Source of the DNA: Rubrivirga litoralis
GTDB taxonomy: Bacteria; Bacteroidota; Rhodothermia; Rhodothermales; Rubricoccaceae
DNA: 64,000 nt
Reading direction: 5' to 3'
Assembly: GCF_031846415.1 (NCBI RefSeq)
Contig: NZ_JAVRHT010000004.1
Location: 1 to 64,000, forward strand
A program made the translations under genes and the position numbers. A model generated the notes under the pieces. The model was not told where the DNA came from, did not search any database, and was given only the letters and a program-made list of their open reading frames with translations. Of the stretch, positions 49,757 through 57,676 are shown piece by piece (the stretch's first letter is position 1; each line of letters begins with the position of its first letter).

Positions 49757-49913
49757 CGCGTGGGCGGGGTGGTGCCCGATTTGTTCCGCCCCGCCCCCGT
49801 GGGACCGGAGCGGGCAGCGGGCGGCGAGCAGCAGGCAAATGGGGGCGGGGCGGTCGTGGCAGGCACGCCGCCGTCTCGAGGCGGCGGCAGTCCCCCTCCT
49901 GGCCAGGAGGGGC
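49757..49913. repeat. Mosaic repeat block D, left part
   Basis: The block holds GGGCGGGGTGGTGCCCGA, TTTGTTCCGCCCCGCCCCC, the GGGCAGCGGGCGGCGAGCAG segment, GGGCGGGGCGGTCGTGG, and GGCGGCAGTCCCCCTCCTGG with CCAGGAGGGGC. The block is cut at CTAG by the IS5-family element and resumes at 50764 with GGGGTGGTGGAGG. Confidence 0.82.
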
Positions 49914-49915
49914 TA

Positions 49916-50763
49916 GGCAACGTTGACATTTGAGTTGGGCGGGTCGGTGCCGATAGCAGCCTCCCCTTCTTGCTGCTACCATGCCTCGCCATACGCTCTC
50001 CGACGCGCAGTTCAACCGCATCCGGCACCTGCTCCCTGGTAAGCCCGGCGACCGAGGCCGCACCGCGACGAACAACAAGCTCTTCCTCGAGGCCGTGCTC
50101 TTCGTCGCCAGCAACGGCGGGCGGTGGCGCGACCTGCCCGAACGCTTCGGCAAGTGGAACTCCGTCTTCGTACGCTTCAACCGCTGGAGCAAACGCGGCG
50201 TCTGGCAGCGCCTCTTCGAGAGCGTCCAGGACCCGGACCTGGAATGGCTCATGGTCGACTCCACGATCCTGCGCGTGCACCAGGACGCTGCGAGGCGGCC
50301 AAAAAGGGGGGGCCCAGCGAGCTGGCCAACCACCGCGAAGGCTTCGGGCACAGCCGCGGCGGGTTGACCACGAAGCTTCACGTGGCCTGCGACGCGCTCT
50401 GCAACCCGGTGCGCTTCGCGCTCACCGGCGGGCAGGCCCCCGACGGCCACGAGATGCTGCCGCTGATCGCGGGGCTCGATGCGGGGGCCGTGCTCGCCGA
50501 CGCGGCCTACGACTCGGACGCGCACCGGGCGGCGCTGTCGGCGGGGGGCATCGGTGCGGTGATCAAGCCGAACGGTGCGCGGTCGGCGAAGCCGCCGTTC
50601 GACCGCGAGGTCTACCGCGAGCGCAACCAGGTCGAGCGCTTGATCGGTCGACTGAAGCGCTACCGGCGGATCGGTACGCGCTACGAGCAGACGGCGCGCA
50701 ACGACCTCTCGGTCGTCCACGCGGTCTCGACGCTCATCCTGCTCGCCTAATGTCAACGTCGCC
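49916..50763 (+). mobile_element. IS5-family (IS427-like) insertion sequence, 848 bp
   Basis: The terminal inverted repeats are GGCAACGTTGACATT (49916-49930) and the complement of GGCGACGTTGACATT (50749-50763), 14 of 15 matching. The element is flanked by TA on both sides, consistent with insertion at CTAG. The uninterrupted target, AGGGGCTAGGGGTGGT, is present elsewhere in blocks B and C. The transposase is in two overlapping frames, a hallmark of the IS427 group. Confidence 0.88.
49981..50750 (+). CDS. IS5-family transposase, two frames
   Basis: Frame 1 (49981-50367) gives MPRHTLSDAQFNRIRHLLPG, WRDLPERFGKWNSVFVRFNR and VDSTILRVHQDAA with the first catalytic Asp. Frame 2 then continues AAKKGGPSELANHREGFGHS, RGGLTTKLHVACDALCNPVR, VLADAAYDSDAHRAAL (second Asp), and RERNQVERLIGRLKRYRRIG (the Glu region). 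The switch point is near 50300, at C-A5-G7, a slippery sequence. IS427-type elements normally join their two ORFs by programmed frameshifting. The stop codon overlaps the right inverted repeat. Confidence 0.85.
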
Positions 50764-50940
50764 TAGGGGTGGTGGAGGATGCGGGCGGGGCGGTCTGGCC
50801 TTGGCCGCCCCGCCCAGAGGCCGTTGGCCAACACCGTTGCATATGACACCGCCCCGCCCCCGGGCGACTGACGGTCGCCCCTACGACCTCTCGCGTTGCG
50901 GGCGGGGCGGGTCTTCATCGACGGACCAGGCCGGCGCGGG
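50764..50940. repeat. Mosaic repeat block D, right part
   Basis: After the IS, the block continues TAGGGGTGGTGGAGGATGCG, GGGCGGGGCGG, a decayed palindrome ACACCGTTGCATATGACACC (about 50830-50850), and GGGCGGGGCGGGTCTTC before the CCCCGAA array. No gene is seen. Confidence 0.75.
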
Positions 50941-50944
50941 GCAA

Positions 50945-51018
50945 CCCCGAACCCCGAACCCCGAACCCCGAACCCCGAACCCCGAACCCCGAACCCCGAA
51001 CCCCGAACCCCGAACCCC
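50945..51018. repeat. Heptanucleotide tandem repeat (CCCCGAA)n
   Basis: About ten and a half perfect copies end five bases before the GTG start of the cysteine desulfurase gene. The array occupies the place where its leader or promoter would be. Confidence 0.95.
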
Positions 51019-51022
51019 GCCC

Positions 51023-52210
51023 GTGCCCTACCTCGACCACGCCGCGACGACGCCGCTCCGAGCCGAAGCGCTCGACGCGATGCTCCCGTACCTCCGCGAG
51101 CACCACGGCAACCCGTCGTCGCTGCACGGGGCGGGGCGGCGCGCGCGCGTGGCTGTGGAAAAGGCGCGGGCGCGCATCGCGGGCGTTCTGGGCTGCGAGC
51201 CGGGCGAGGTGGTGTTCACGAGCGGCGGGACCGAAGCCGACAACCTCGCTCTCCGCGGCGTGCTCACCGGCGCGGCCCTCCGCGAGACCGGGCGGGCCGC
51301 AAACCGGCGGGGCGGTCTTGTCACGTCGGCGACCGAGCACGAGGCCGTGCTGCGAACCGCCGAGGCGCTCGCCGCCGAGGGATACCCGGTTATCGTGCTC
51401 CCGCCCGACGGGGCGGGGCGGCTCACGGCCGAGGCCGTCGCGGACGCGCTCACCGAGCAGACGGGGCTGGTCTCGGCCATGCTCGTCAACAACGAGACGG
51501 GCGCCGTCAACCCCGTCGCGGACATCGCGCGCGTGGCGGAGCGGGGCGGGGCGGCCACCCACACCGACGCCGTCCAGGCCGCGGGCCTCCTGCCGCTCGA
51601 CGTCGACGCGCTGGGCGTCGACCTCCTCTCGCTGTCCGGGCACAAGGTGGGCGGGCCGAAAGGCGTCGGCGCCCTCTACGTCCGCGCGGGCACGTCGTTT
51701 GGGGCGGTGCAGACGGGCGGGGCGCAGGAGCGAGGGCGCCGGGGGGGGACTGAGAACGTGGCGGCTGTGGTCGGCTTTGCCGAGGCGCTCGCGCTCGCCG
51801 ACGCCGAGCGCGTCGACCACGCCGTCCAGGTCGGCGCCTTGCGCGACCGGCTCCGCGCGCGCGTCGTCGCCGCGTTCGGGGACGCTGTGCACCTGAACAC
51901 GCCGCCTGGCGCCGCCCCCCACGTCCTCAGCCTCTCGTTCCCGCCCCGCCCCGGCGTAGGGCGGGGCACGCTCGACGGCGAGATGCTGCTGACGGCGCTC
52001 GACCTGGAGGGCGTCGCGGCGTCGGCCGGGAGCGCGTGCACGAGCGGGGCGCTCGAGCCCAGTCACGTCCTGCTCGCCCAAGGGCTCGACCGCGCGACGG
52101 CCGCGGCGACCGTTCGGTTCTCGCTCGGGCGGGGCACGACCGAGGCCGACGTCGACGCCGCGGCGGCAGCCCTCGTCCGCGTCGTCGCGCGCCAGGGCGG
52201 GGCGGGGTAG
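51023..52210 (+). CDS. Cysteine desulfurase, NifS/IscS type
   Basis: The 395-residue PLP enzyme moves sulfur from cysteine to an active-site persulfide for Fe-S clusters or tRNA thiolation. The start GTG gives VPYLDHAATTPLRAEALDAM. Then REHHGNPSSLHGAGRRARVA, VFTSGGTEADNLALRGVLTG, SATEHEAVLRTAEALAAEGY, and VLLVNNETG-like SAMLVNNETGAVNPVADIAR. The PLP lysine is K208 in LSGHKVGGPKGVGALY. Catalytic Cys339 is in SAGSACTSGALEPSHVL. No iscU, iscA or mnmA is adjacent, so the acceptor is unknown. The start sits just after a CCCCGAA array. Confidence 0.93.
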   Translation: MPYLDHAATTPLRAEALDAMLPYLREHHGNPSSLHGAGRRARVAVEKARARIAGVLGCEPGEVVFTSGGTEADNLALRGVLTGAALRETGRAANRRGGLVTSATEHEAVLRTAEALAAEGYPVIVLPPDGAGRLTAEAVADALTEQTGLVSAMLVNNETGAVNPVADIARVAERGGAATHTDAVQAAGLLPLDVDALGVDLLSLSGHKVGGPKGVGALYVRAGTSFGAVQTGGAQERGRRGGTENVAAVVGFAEALALADAERVDHAVQVGALRDRLRARVVAAFGDAVHLNTPPGAAPHVLSLSFPPRPGVGRGTLDGEMLLTALDLEGVAASAGSACTSGALEPSHVLLAQGLDRATAAATVRFSLGRGTTEADVDAAAAALVRVVARQGGAG

Positions 52211-52244
52211 TCTGGCGTCCCTAGCGGAACTGGCACCGGCAGCG

Positions 52245-52255
52245 CGTACGTTTCC
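52245..52255 (+). promoter_or_regulatory. Candidate -10 element for the histidine kinase gene
   Basis: CGTACGTTTCC lies 21 bp before the GTG start of the kinase gene and resembles the Bacteroidota TAnnTTTG element. Confidence 0.4.
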
Positions 52256-52276
52256 GGCCCGTCCCTCCCTGGCCCC

Positions 52277-54007
52277 GTGCTCCTCTCCGGCGACGTCCTC
52301 TGGCTCGGCCCCCGTGCTCCGTGGGCCGCCGCGCTCGACGCGGCCGTCCACTCGTGCGCGGCGGCCGCCGACCTCCCCGCCCGCGGCGGCGCCGCGCTCG
52401 TCGTCATCGCGGGCGACCCCGCCGCCGCCGCCGACTGGCTCCGCCGGCCCCGTGAGCGGCCGCCGGCCCTCGTCGTGGCCGACGGCGACGACGCCGAGGA
52501 GGCCGCGCTCCAGGCCGGGGCCGACGAGGCCGTCTCGGCGTCCGCCCCGCCCGAAGACGCTCGACGGGCCGTCCGGCGGGCGCTCGCGCGGCACGCGGCG
52601 GCCCAGGACGAGACCGACGTGTTCCGGCTGATGGTCGAGTGCGCGACCGACCTCCTCACGCTCACCGACGCCGACGGCCGGACGCTCTACGCAAGTCCGG
52701 CCGCCGAGGAGCTGACGGGCGCCCCCGCCGAGGACCTCGTCGGCCGCGAGCCGTTCGCATCGGTCCACCCCGACGACCTCGACCGCGTGCGGCGGGCGTA
52801 CGTGGGTGCGGTGGCCGCGGGCGGGGCGCCGGTCGCGACCCAGTACCGCGTGCGCGACGCCGACGGCTGCGTTCGCGTCGTCGAGAGCGTCGGCCGCCCC
52901 GCCTGCGCGGGCGGGCGGACGTACGGCGTCGTCAGCACGCGCGACGTGACCGAGCGGGTCGAGATGGAGGAGCGGCTCCGCGATTCTGAGGCCCGCTACC
53001 GCGCCGTCGTCCGGGCGCTCCCCGACGTGGTCTCGCGGCTCCGCCACGACGGCTGGGTCGTCGACTTCCACGTGCCGCCCGTCTTCGAGACCGAGTTCCC
53101 GGCCGAGGCCATGCTCGGGCGCCGGCTCCAGGACGTGATCCAGACTGACATCGCGCGGAAGTTCGCGGACAACGTGGGCCGCCTCCGCGAGACCGGCCGC
53201 GTCGTCTCGTACGACTACGAGGTCGAGGTGATGGGCGAGACGCGGCACCGCGAGGTCCGGCTCGCCCCGCTCGGCGACGGCGAGGTGATCTCGATGATCC
53301 GCGACGTGACCGCGCTCCGGCAGAAGACGGCGGCGCTCCAACGGTCGCGGACCGAGCTCCGCGCGCTCGCGACGCACCTCCAGGACGTCCGCGAGGAGGA
53401 GCGGGCGCGGCTCTCGCGCGAGGTCCACGATGTGCTCGGGCAGCAGCTCACGGCCATCCGCCTCGGCATCGGGTGGTTCGGCCGGCGCCTCTCCGACAAC
53501 GCCGAGGCTCAGGCGCGGCTGGCCGAGCTTCGCGAGACGATCGACGAGACGATCGGCCACGTCCGCCAGGTAGCCGCCGACCTCCGGCCGGGCGTACTCG
53601 ACGACTTCGGGCTCGCGAGCGCGGCCGAGTGGCAGGTCGAGCGGTTCGCGGCGCGGACCGGCCTCGCGACGTCGCTCGACGTCGAGGGCACGGCCGAGGT
53701 CCCAACCGACGTGGCGACGGCCGCCTTCCGCGTGCTCCAGGAGGCGCTGACGAACGTGGCCCGCCACGCCGACGCCCGGTCCGTCGACGTCACACTCGAC
53801 GTCACGCTCGGGGGCGGGGCGGTCCGGCTCACGGTCGCCGACGACGGGCGGGGCTTTGACGGGAACGCCGTCGGCCGTCGGACGCTCGGGCTGCTCGGGA
53901 TGCGCGAGCGGGCCGGCGCGCTCGGCGGCACGCTCGACGTCCGCGGCGTGCCCGGCCGGGGCACCGTCGTCGAGTGCACGCTCCCCCTCGCCCCGCCCCG
54001 CCCATGA
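52277..54007 (+). CDS. PAS-domain sensor histidine kinase, HisKA_3 type
   Basis: The 576-residue protein begins with a degenerate receiver-like N-terminus (VLLSGDVLWLGPRAPWAAAL), then two PAS domains (about residues 120-235: LMVECATDLLTLTDADGRTL; about 240-350: YRAVVRALPDVVSRLRHDGW). A HisKA_3 dimerisation domain with phosphoacceptor His384 (LSREVHDVLGQQLTAIRLGI) follows. The ATPase domain has TAAFRVLQEALTNVARHADA, TVADDGRGFD and LGLLGMRERAGALGGTLDVR. No membrane helix is evident, so it is probably a cytoplasmic sensor. Its stop overlaps the next start (ATGA), pairing it with the response regulator. Confidence 0.92.
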   Translation: MLLSGDVLWLGPRAPWAAALDAAVHSCAAAADLPARGGAALVVIAGDPAAAADWLRRPRERPPALVVADGDDAEEAALQAGADEAVSASAPPEDARRAVRRALARHAAAQDETDVFRLMVECATDLLTLTDADGRTLYASPAAEELTGAPAEDLVGREPFASVHPDDLDRVRRAYVGAVAAGGAPVATQYRVRDADGCVRVVESVGRPACAGGRTYGVVSTRDVTERVEMEERLRDSEARYRAVVRALPDVVSRLRHDGWVVDFHVPPVFETEFPAEAMLGRRLQDVIQTDIARKFADNVGRLRETGRVVSYDYEVEVMGETRHREVRLAPLGDGEVISMIRDVTALRQKTAALQRSRTELRALATHLQDVREEERARLSREVHDVLGQQLTAIRLGIGWFGRRLSDNAEAQARLAELRETIDETIGHVRQVAADLRPGVLDDFGLASAAEWQVERFAARTGLATSLDVEGTAEVPTDVATAAFRVLQEALTNVARHADARSVDVTLDVTLGGGAVRLTVADDGRGFDGNAVGRRTLGLLGMRERAGALGGTLDVRGVPGRGTVVECTLPLAPPRP

Positions 54008-54636
54008 CCCGCGTCGCGATTGCCGACGACCACGCCCTCGTTCGCCGCGGGCTCATCGAGCTCCTCCGCGAGACGCCCGGCCTCGACGTGGTCGCCGAGG
54101 CCGACTCCGGCGACGCGCTGCTCCGGGCCGTCCGCGACGGGCGCGTGGACGTGATCGTGATGGACATGAACATGCCCGGGCCGAGCGGCCTCGACCTCGT
54201 CAAGTCGCTCCACGCTGAGTTCCCAGGGCTCCCGCTCCTCGTCCTCTCGGCCCACCCCGAGGACCAGTACGCCGTGCGCGTGGTGCGGGCCGGGGCGCTG
54301 GGCTACCTCACGAAGGAGAGCGCCGAGGCCGACCTCGTCGAGGCCGTCCGCCGCGTGGCCCAGGGCAAGCGGTTCCTCACGCGCACGCTCGCTGAGGCGC
54401 TCCTCGACGCGCTCGACGCGGACCCCGACGCCGTGCCCCACGCGGCGCTCTCGGACCGCGAGTACCAGGTGCTCCGGCTCCTGGCCTCGGGCAAGACCGT
54501 CGGCGGCATCGCCGAAGACCTCTCGCTCAGCGTCAAGACGATCTCGACCTACCGCGCGCGGCTCCTCCAGAAGATGGGGATGTCGAACAACTCCGAACTC
54601 ACGCGCTACGCCCTCGAGAACAAGCTGGTGGAGTGA
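54004..54636 (+). CDS. NarL-type response regulator, partner of the PAS kinase
   Basis: The 210-residue protein has a receiver with D54 (VDVIVMDMNMPGPSGLDLVK) and K in GALGYLTKESAEADL, then a LuxR helix-turn-helix (LSDREYQVLRLLASGKTVGG, AEDLSLSVKTISTYRARLLQ). The pairing with the HisKA_3 kinase is the standard NarX-NarL type arrangement. The ATG overlaps the kinase stop and directly abuts CCGCCCCGCCC encoded in the kinase tail (PLAPPRP). Confidence 0.94.
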   Translation: MTRVAIADDHALVRRGLIELLRETPGLDVVAEADSGDALLRAVRDGRVDVIVMDMNMPGPSGLDLVKSLHAEFPGLPLLVLSAHPEDQYAVRVVRAGALGYLTKESAEADLVEAVRRVAQGKRFLTRTLAEALLDALDADPDAVPHAALSDREYQVLRLLASGKTVGGIAEDLSLSVKTISTYRARLLQKMGMSNNSELTRYALENKLVE

Positions 54637-54921
54637 GGGGACTGGGGACTGGGTGGCGCGCGGGCGGGGTGGTGCCCTTTTCGTTCCACCCCGCCCCTGC
54701 GGGGCCGGCGAGCAGCGGGCGGCGAGCAGCGGGCGGGGCGGTCGTGGGCGGGCACGTCGCCGTCTTGAGGCGGCGGCAGCCCTCCTCCTGGCCACCGCGC
54801 AGCGTCGGCGCAGCCAAGAGGGGATAGGACCCAAAGGGCGAGGTGGTTGTGACGCGGGCGGGGCGGTTTGGGTAGGCGCCGCCCCGCCCGCGCGCCGCCC
54901 CGCCCGTGGGCGGCGGCCCGA

Positions 54922-54941
54922 CGGCGTTGCATGCAACGCCG
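54922..54941. repeat. 20-bp palindrome CGGCGTTGCATGCAACGCCG
   Basis: This is a perfect palindrome followed by CTACG, with a G-C pair at the third stem position. It lies in the same module position as the copies in blocks A and B. Confidence 0.85.
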
Positions 54942-54998
54942 CTACGGCGGCCACCCCGCCCCGCCCTCACGTTCTGCGGGCGGGGTGGTGCATCTTTG

Positions 54999-55050
54999 GC
55001 CCGCTGCCCGCTGCCCGCTGCCCGCTGCCCGCTGCCCGCTGCCCGCTGCC
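54999..55050. repeat. Heptanucleotide tandem repeat (GCCCGCT)n
   Basis: About seven perfect copies end three bases before the stop codon of the minus-strand yqgE gene. This is the fifth distinct heptamer array in the window. Confidence 0.95.
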
Positions 55051-55053
55051 CCG

Positions 55054-55602
55054 TCAGTTCATCCGCGGATCGTCGGGGAACGTCGAGAGCAGGGCGTACT
55101 CGCCGCCGAGCCGGCGGAGCACGCCGCGCCAGAGGGCGTCGGAGCCCTCGGCGAACACGACCTCGGCCGAGCCGTCGAGGACGATCCACGAGCCCTCCTC
55201 GACCTCGGCGTCGAGCTGGCCCGGCCCCCAGCCGGAGTAGCCGACGAAAAAGCGGAACCGCGAGGCGTCCAGCCACCCCGCCCGCGCGCCCTCCTGGACC
55301 TCGTCGAACGAGCCGCCCCAGAACACGTCGTCGCAGACGGGGAGCGCGCCGTCGAGGTGGTCGTAGGGGTGGAGGTAGTGGAGCGTGTCGGGCTGGACCG
55401 GCCCGCCGAGCCCGAGCTCGGCGTCGAACGGGAGCGGGTCGGCGGCGGCCTCCGACAGCGAGAGGCCGGTCGGCCGGTTGAGCACGAGCCCGTAGGAGCC
55501 CTCGGTCGTGTGCTCGCAGAGCAGGAGCACGGCTCGGCGGAAGTTGGGGTCCGCCATCGGCGGTTCGGCGACGAGCAGGGAGCCGGGCGTGGGAGCGGAC
55601 AT
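55054..55602 (-). CDS. YqgE/AlgH family protein
   Basis: The 182-residue protein of the UPF0301 family shows PGSLLVAEPPMADPNFRRAV, LLLCEHTTEGSYGLVLNRPT, the GGPVQPDTLHYLHPYDHLDG segment, and FRFFVGYSGWGPGQLDAEVE with EEGSWIVLDGS. AlgH in Pseudomonas was linked to alginate transcription, but the molecular role of the family is unsettled. The start ATG gives MSAPTPGSLLVAEPP. The mreD-like gene lies upstream in the same direction across about 100 bp. Confidence 0.9.
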   Translation of the reverse strand: MSAPTPGSLLVAEPPMADPNFRRAVLLLCEHTTEGSYGLVLNRPTGLSLSEAAADPLPFDAELGLGGPVQPDTLHYLHPYDHLDGALPVCDDVFWGGSFDEVQEGARAGWLDASRFRFFVGYSGWGPGQLDAEVEEGSWIVLDGSAEVVFAEGSDALWRGVLRRLGGEYALLSTFPDDPRMN

Positions 55603-55707
55603 CGGGCGACGGGCGGGGGGCAGCCTGTCCAACGCACGCGCAGAGGGGCCGGGTCCGGCGGCGCAGCTTCGCGTAGGGGCCGGCTGTGCGAGCCCCCGCC
55701 CCGCCCG

Positions 55708-56181
55708 CTACCGCCCCCGGAAGAGCGCCACGACGAGCGCCACGGCCGCCGTGTAGAGCGCGCCGCCCAGCCACAGCCCGAAGACCAGGAACGGCGTCCG
55801 CGTGCCCTGGTCGAGCGCGAGCAGGATCGTGAGCAGCCCGTTGTGGACGACCGCCACGACGAGCGCGCCGACGAACGCCTGCACCGGCGTAAGCCGCAGG
55901 TGCTCGCCCTGCTCGGACTGGAACAGGCCGACCACGAACCCCATGAGCGTCTTGAGGAGCGCGTTGACGCCCAGCGTCGACGGGTTGACGACGATGTCCA
56001 TCAGGAGCCCGGTCCAGAACCCCGTGACGGCCCCGGGCACGCGGCCGCGCCGGAGCGCCACGTAGGCCACGTACAGTAAGACCACGTCTGGCGTGACGCC
56101 CCACAGGCCCAGGTTGCTCAGGAGCCACTGAGCGAGAACCACGGCCAGGCCGACGGCGACCTGGCGGAGTACGTACGGCAT
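55708..56181 (-). CDS. mreD: Rod-shape protein MreD
   Basis: The 157-residue membrane protein has five or so hydrophobic segments: VGLAVVLAQWLLSNLGLWGV, TPDVVLLYVAYVALRRGRVP, GAVTGFWTGLLMDIVVNPST, LGVNALLKTLMGFVVGLFQS, VVHNGLLTILLALDQGTRTP. This is the MreD pattern. MreD joins MreB and MreC in guiding lateral wall synthesis. No mreC is in the window, and the gene upstream on this strand is the HAD-deaminase fusion. The start is ATG giving MPYVLRQVAVGLAVV. Confidence 0.8.
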   Translation of the reverse strand: MPYVLRQVAVGLAVVLAQWLLSNLGLWGVTPDVVLLYVAYVALRRGRVPGAVTGFWTGLLMDIVVNPSTLGVNALLKTLMGFVVGLFQSEQGEHLRLTPVQAFVGALVVAVVHNGLLTILLALDQGTRTPFLVFGLWLGGALYTAAVALVVALFRGR

Positions 56182-56218
56182 GCGTCGGGCGGGGCGGAAA
56201 CCCAGAGGGCGGGACGCC

Positions 56219-56228
56219 GGAAACTACG
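56219..56228 (-). promoter_or_regulatory. Candidate -10 element for mreD
   Basis: On the minus strand this reads CGTAGTTTCC, preceded by GGCTC. The VKOR gene has the almost identical GGCTCCGTAGTTTGG. It lies about 38 bp before the start codon. Confidence 0.5.
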
Positions 56229-56300
56229 GAGCCGGAGGGGGACCGGCAGGCGACGCCCGGCGGGCGGGGCGGACTCGGGCCGGGCGCCGCCCCGCCCACG

Positions 56301-57473
56301 TTACTCGGCGTCGACGGCCGCCACGAGGCGCGCGGCGAACCCGCCGTCGCGGTCGGCCGCGCGGCGGAGGAGGGCGAGGCTCTCGTCGCGGCCCGGACCG
56401 CGCGCCACGAGCGGGAGCGTCCGCCCGGGGAGAGGGGAGAGGTGACCGGCGGCCCCGTTGGGCGGGGCGGCTAGGGCGTAGACCGACGCGTGGACGCCGG
56501 CCTCGGTCATGGCCCCGAGGCACATGGCGCACGGCTCGAGCGTCGTCGCGAGCACCAGGCCCGGCTCGTCCAGGCCGCCCCGCTCGGCGAGCGCGTGGAG
56601 CGCGTCCGTCTCGGCGTGGCGGAGCCGGTCGCCGTCCGTCGCCGCCCGGTTGCGGCCGACGGCCACGACGGTCCCGTCGCCCCGGCCGATGGCGGCGCCG
56701 ATGGGCGCGTCGCCGGCCTCGAACGCCTCGCGGGCTTGGGCGAGCGCGGCGTCCATGAGCCGCCCCGCCCCGTCGTCCGAGAGCGCGTGGTCGCCCGGCG
56801 CCGCCGCGGCGAGGGCCGCGTCGAGGTCGCCCACGAGGGCGGCCGTCGACGCGTAGACGGCGCGGGCGCCGGCGCCGCGGAGGTCGTCTTCCGACCACAC
56901 CCAGGTCGCCACGCCGACGAACGCCGCCCCGCCCCGGAGCGCGGCCTCGGCGTCGTAGACCGTGTCGCCGACGAGGGCGCAGGCGGCCGGCGGGAGCCCC
57001 AGCTTGTCGGCGACCACGCGGACGAGGTCGGGCTCGGGCTTGCTCCCGTCGACGTCCGACGACGTGGTGACGACGTCGAAGCGGTCGCGGAGGTCCGTGC
57101 CCACGCTCTCGAACAAGGCGTCGAGGTCGCCCTCGGCCGATGACGTGGCGAGCGCCAGCGTCAGCCCCCGCTCGCGGGCGGCGTCGATCAGGCGCTCGGC
57201 GCCGTCGAGCAGGCGGAGCGTCCGCTCCGCGGCGATCTCGCGGAACGCCCGGCCGATGGCGTCGCGCATCGCCTCGCCGTGCTCGGCCTCGACGCCCGGC
57301 CCGAACACGTCGGGCACCACGTGGTCGGCTCCCTTCCCGATCACCAAGTCGAAGCGGTCTTTGGGGAGCCCGAGCCCGAACTCCTTGGCGGCGCGGACGA
57401 AGCCTTCGGCGTGGGCGTCGTTGGAGTCGGTGAGCGTGCCGTCGAGGTCGAGGAGGAGTGCGGAGAGGGCCAC
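56301..57473 (-). CDS. HAD phosphatase fused to a zinc-dependent deaminase
   Basis: The 390-residue two-domain protein begins with a HAD hydrolase of the beta-phosphoglucomutase/Gph type (about residues 1-225): nucleophile D9 with D11 in LLLDLDGTLTDSND, motif II in LATSSAEGDLDA, Lys in DGSKPEPDLV, and VGDTVYDAEAALRGGAAFVG. The C-terminal domain (about 240-390) is a CMP/dCMP-type deaminase, with zinc ligands H286 in HAETDALHAL and C315 and C318 in TTLEPCAMCLGAM, and E288 as general acid-base. The fusion suggests sequential deamination and dephosphorylation of a nucleotide, flavin precursor or damaged base, but the substrate is unknown. The GTG start abuts GGGCGGGGTGG. Confidence 0.85.
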   Translation of the reverse strand: MALSALLLDLDGTLTDSNDAHAEGFVRAAKEFGLGLPKDRFDLVIGKGADHVVPDVFGPGVEAEHGEAMRDAIGRAFREIAAERTLRLLDGAERLIDAARERGLTLALATSSAEGDLDALFESVGTDLRDRFDVVTTSSDVDGSKPEPDLVRVVADKLGLPPAACALVGDTVYDAEAALRGGAAFVGVATWVWSEDDLRGAGARAVYASTAALVGDLDAALAAAAPGDHALSDDGAGRLMDAALAQAREAFEAGDAPIGAAIGRGDGTVVAVGRNRAATDGDRLRHAETDALHALAERGGLDEPGLVLATTLEPCAMCLGAMTEAGVHASVYALAAPPNGAAGHLSPLPGRTLPLVARGPGRDESLALLRRAADRDGGFAARLVAAVDAE

Positions 57474-57676
57474 GGGCGGGGTGGGTGCGGGGGGAGGGGG
57501 CTCTCCAGACCCGCCCCGCCCGTCGCGGTTCTCGGAATCGTCGTCGGCCGGAGTCCTCCGGAGTCGCCGATGCCGAACCGAGGAGCGCGCGCGGCACCCG
57601 CCGCCCCGCCCGACCACCCCGCCCTTGCGCCACGCGGGCGGGGCGGACACCTTGACCCACCGACCCCAAGCCGCCC

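Larger units (their letters stand above)
54637..55053. repeat. Intergenic mosaic repeat block E
   Basis: About 417 bp without a gene; the most complete copy of the mosaic. In order: GGGCGGGGTGGTGCCC; TTTTCGTTCCACCCCGCCCC; GGGGCCGGCGAGCAGCGGGC; GGGCGGGGCGGTCGTGGGC; GGCGGCAGCCCTCCTCCTGG; a GCAGCGTCGGCGCAGCC module; CCAAGAGGGGATAGG; GGGCGGGGCGGTTTGGGTAG; the palindrome at 54922; GGGCGGGGTGGTGCATCTT; and a GCCCGCT array (54999-55050) running to the yqgE stop. Confidence 0.82.

Noticed and set aside
49680..51018. Possible CRISPR array in the heptamer tandem repeats
   Set aside because: The units are 7 bp with no spacers, and there are no cas genes in the window.
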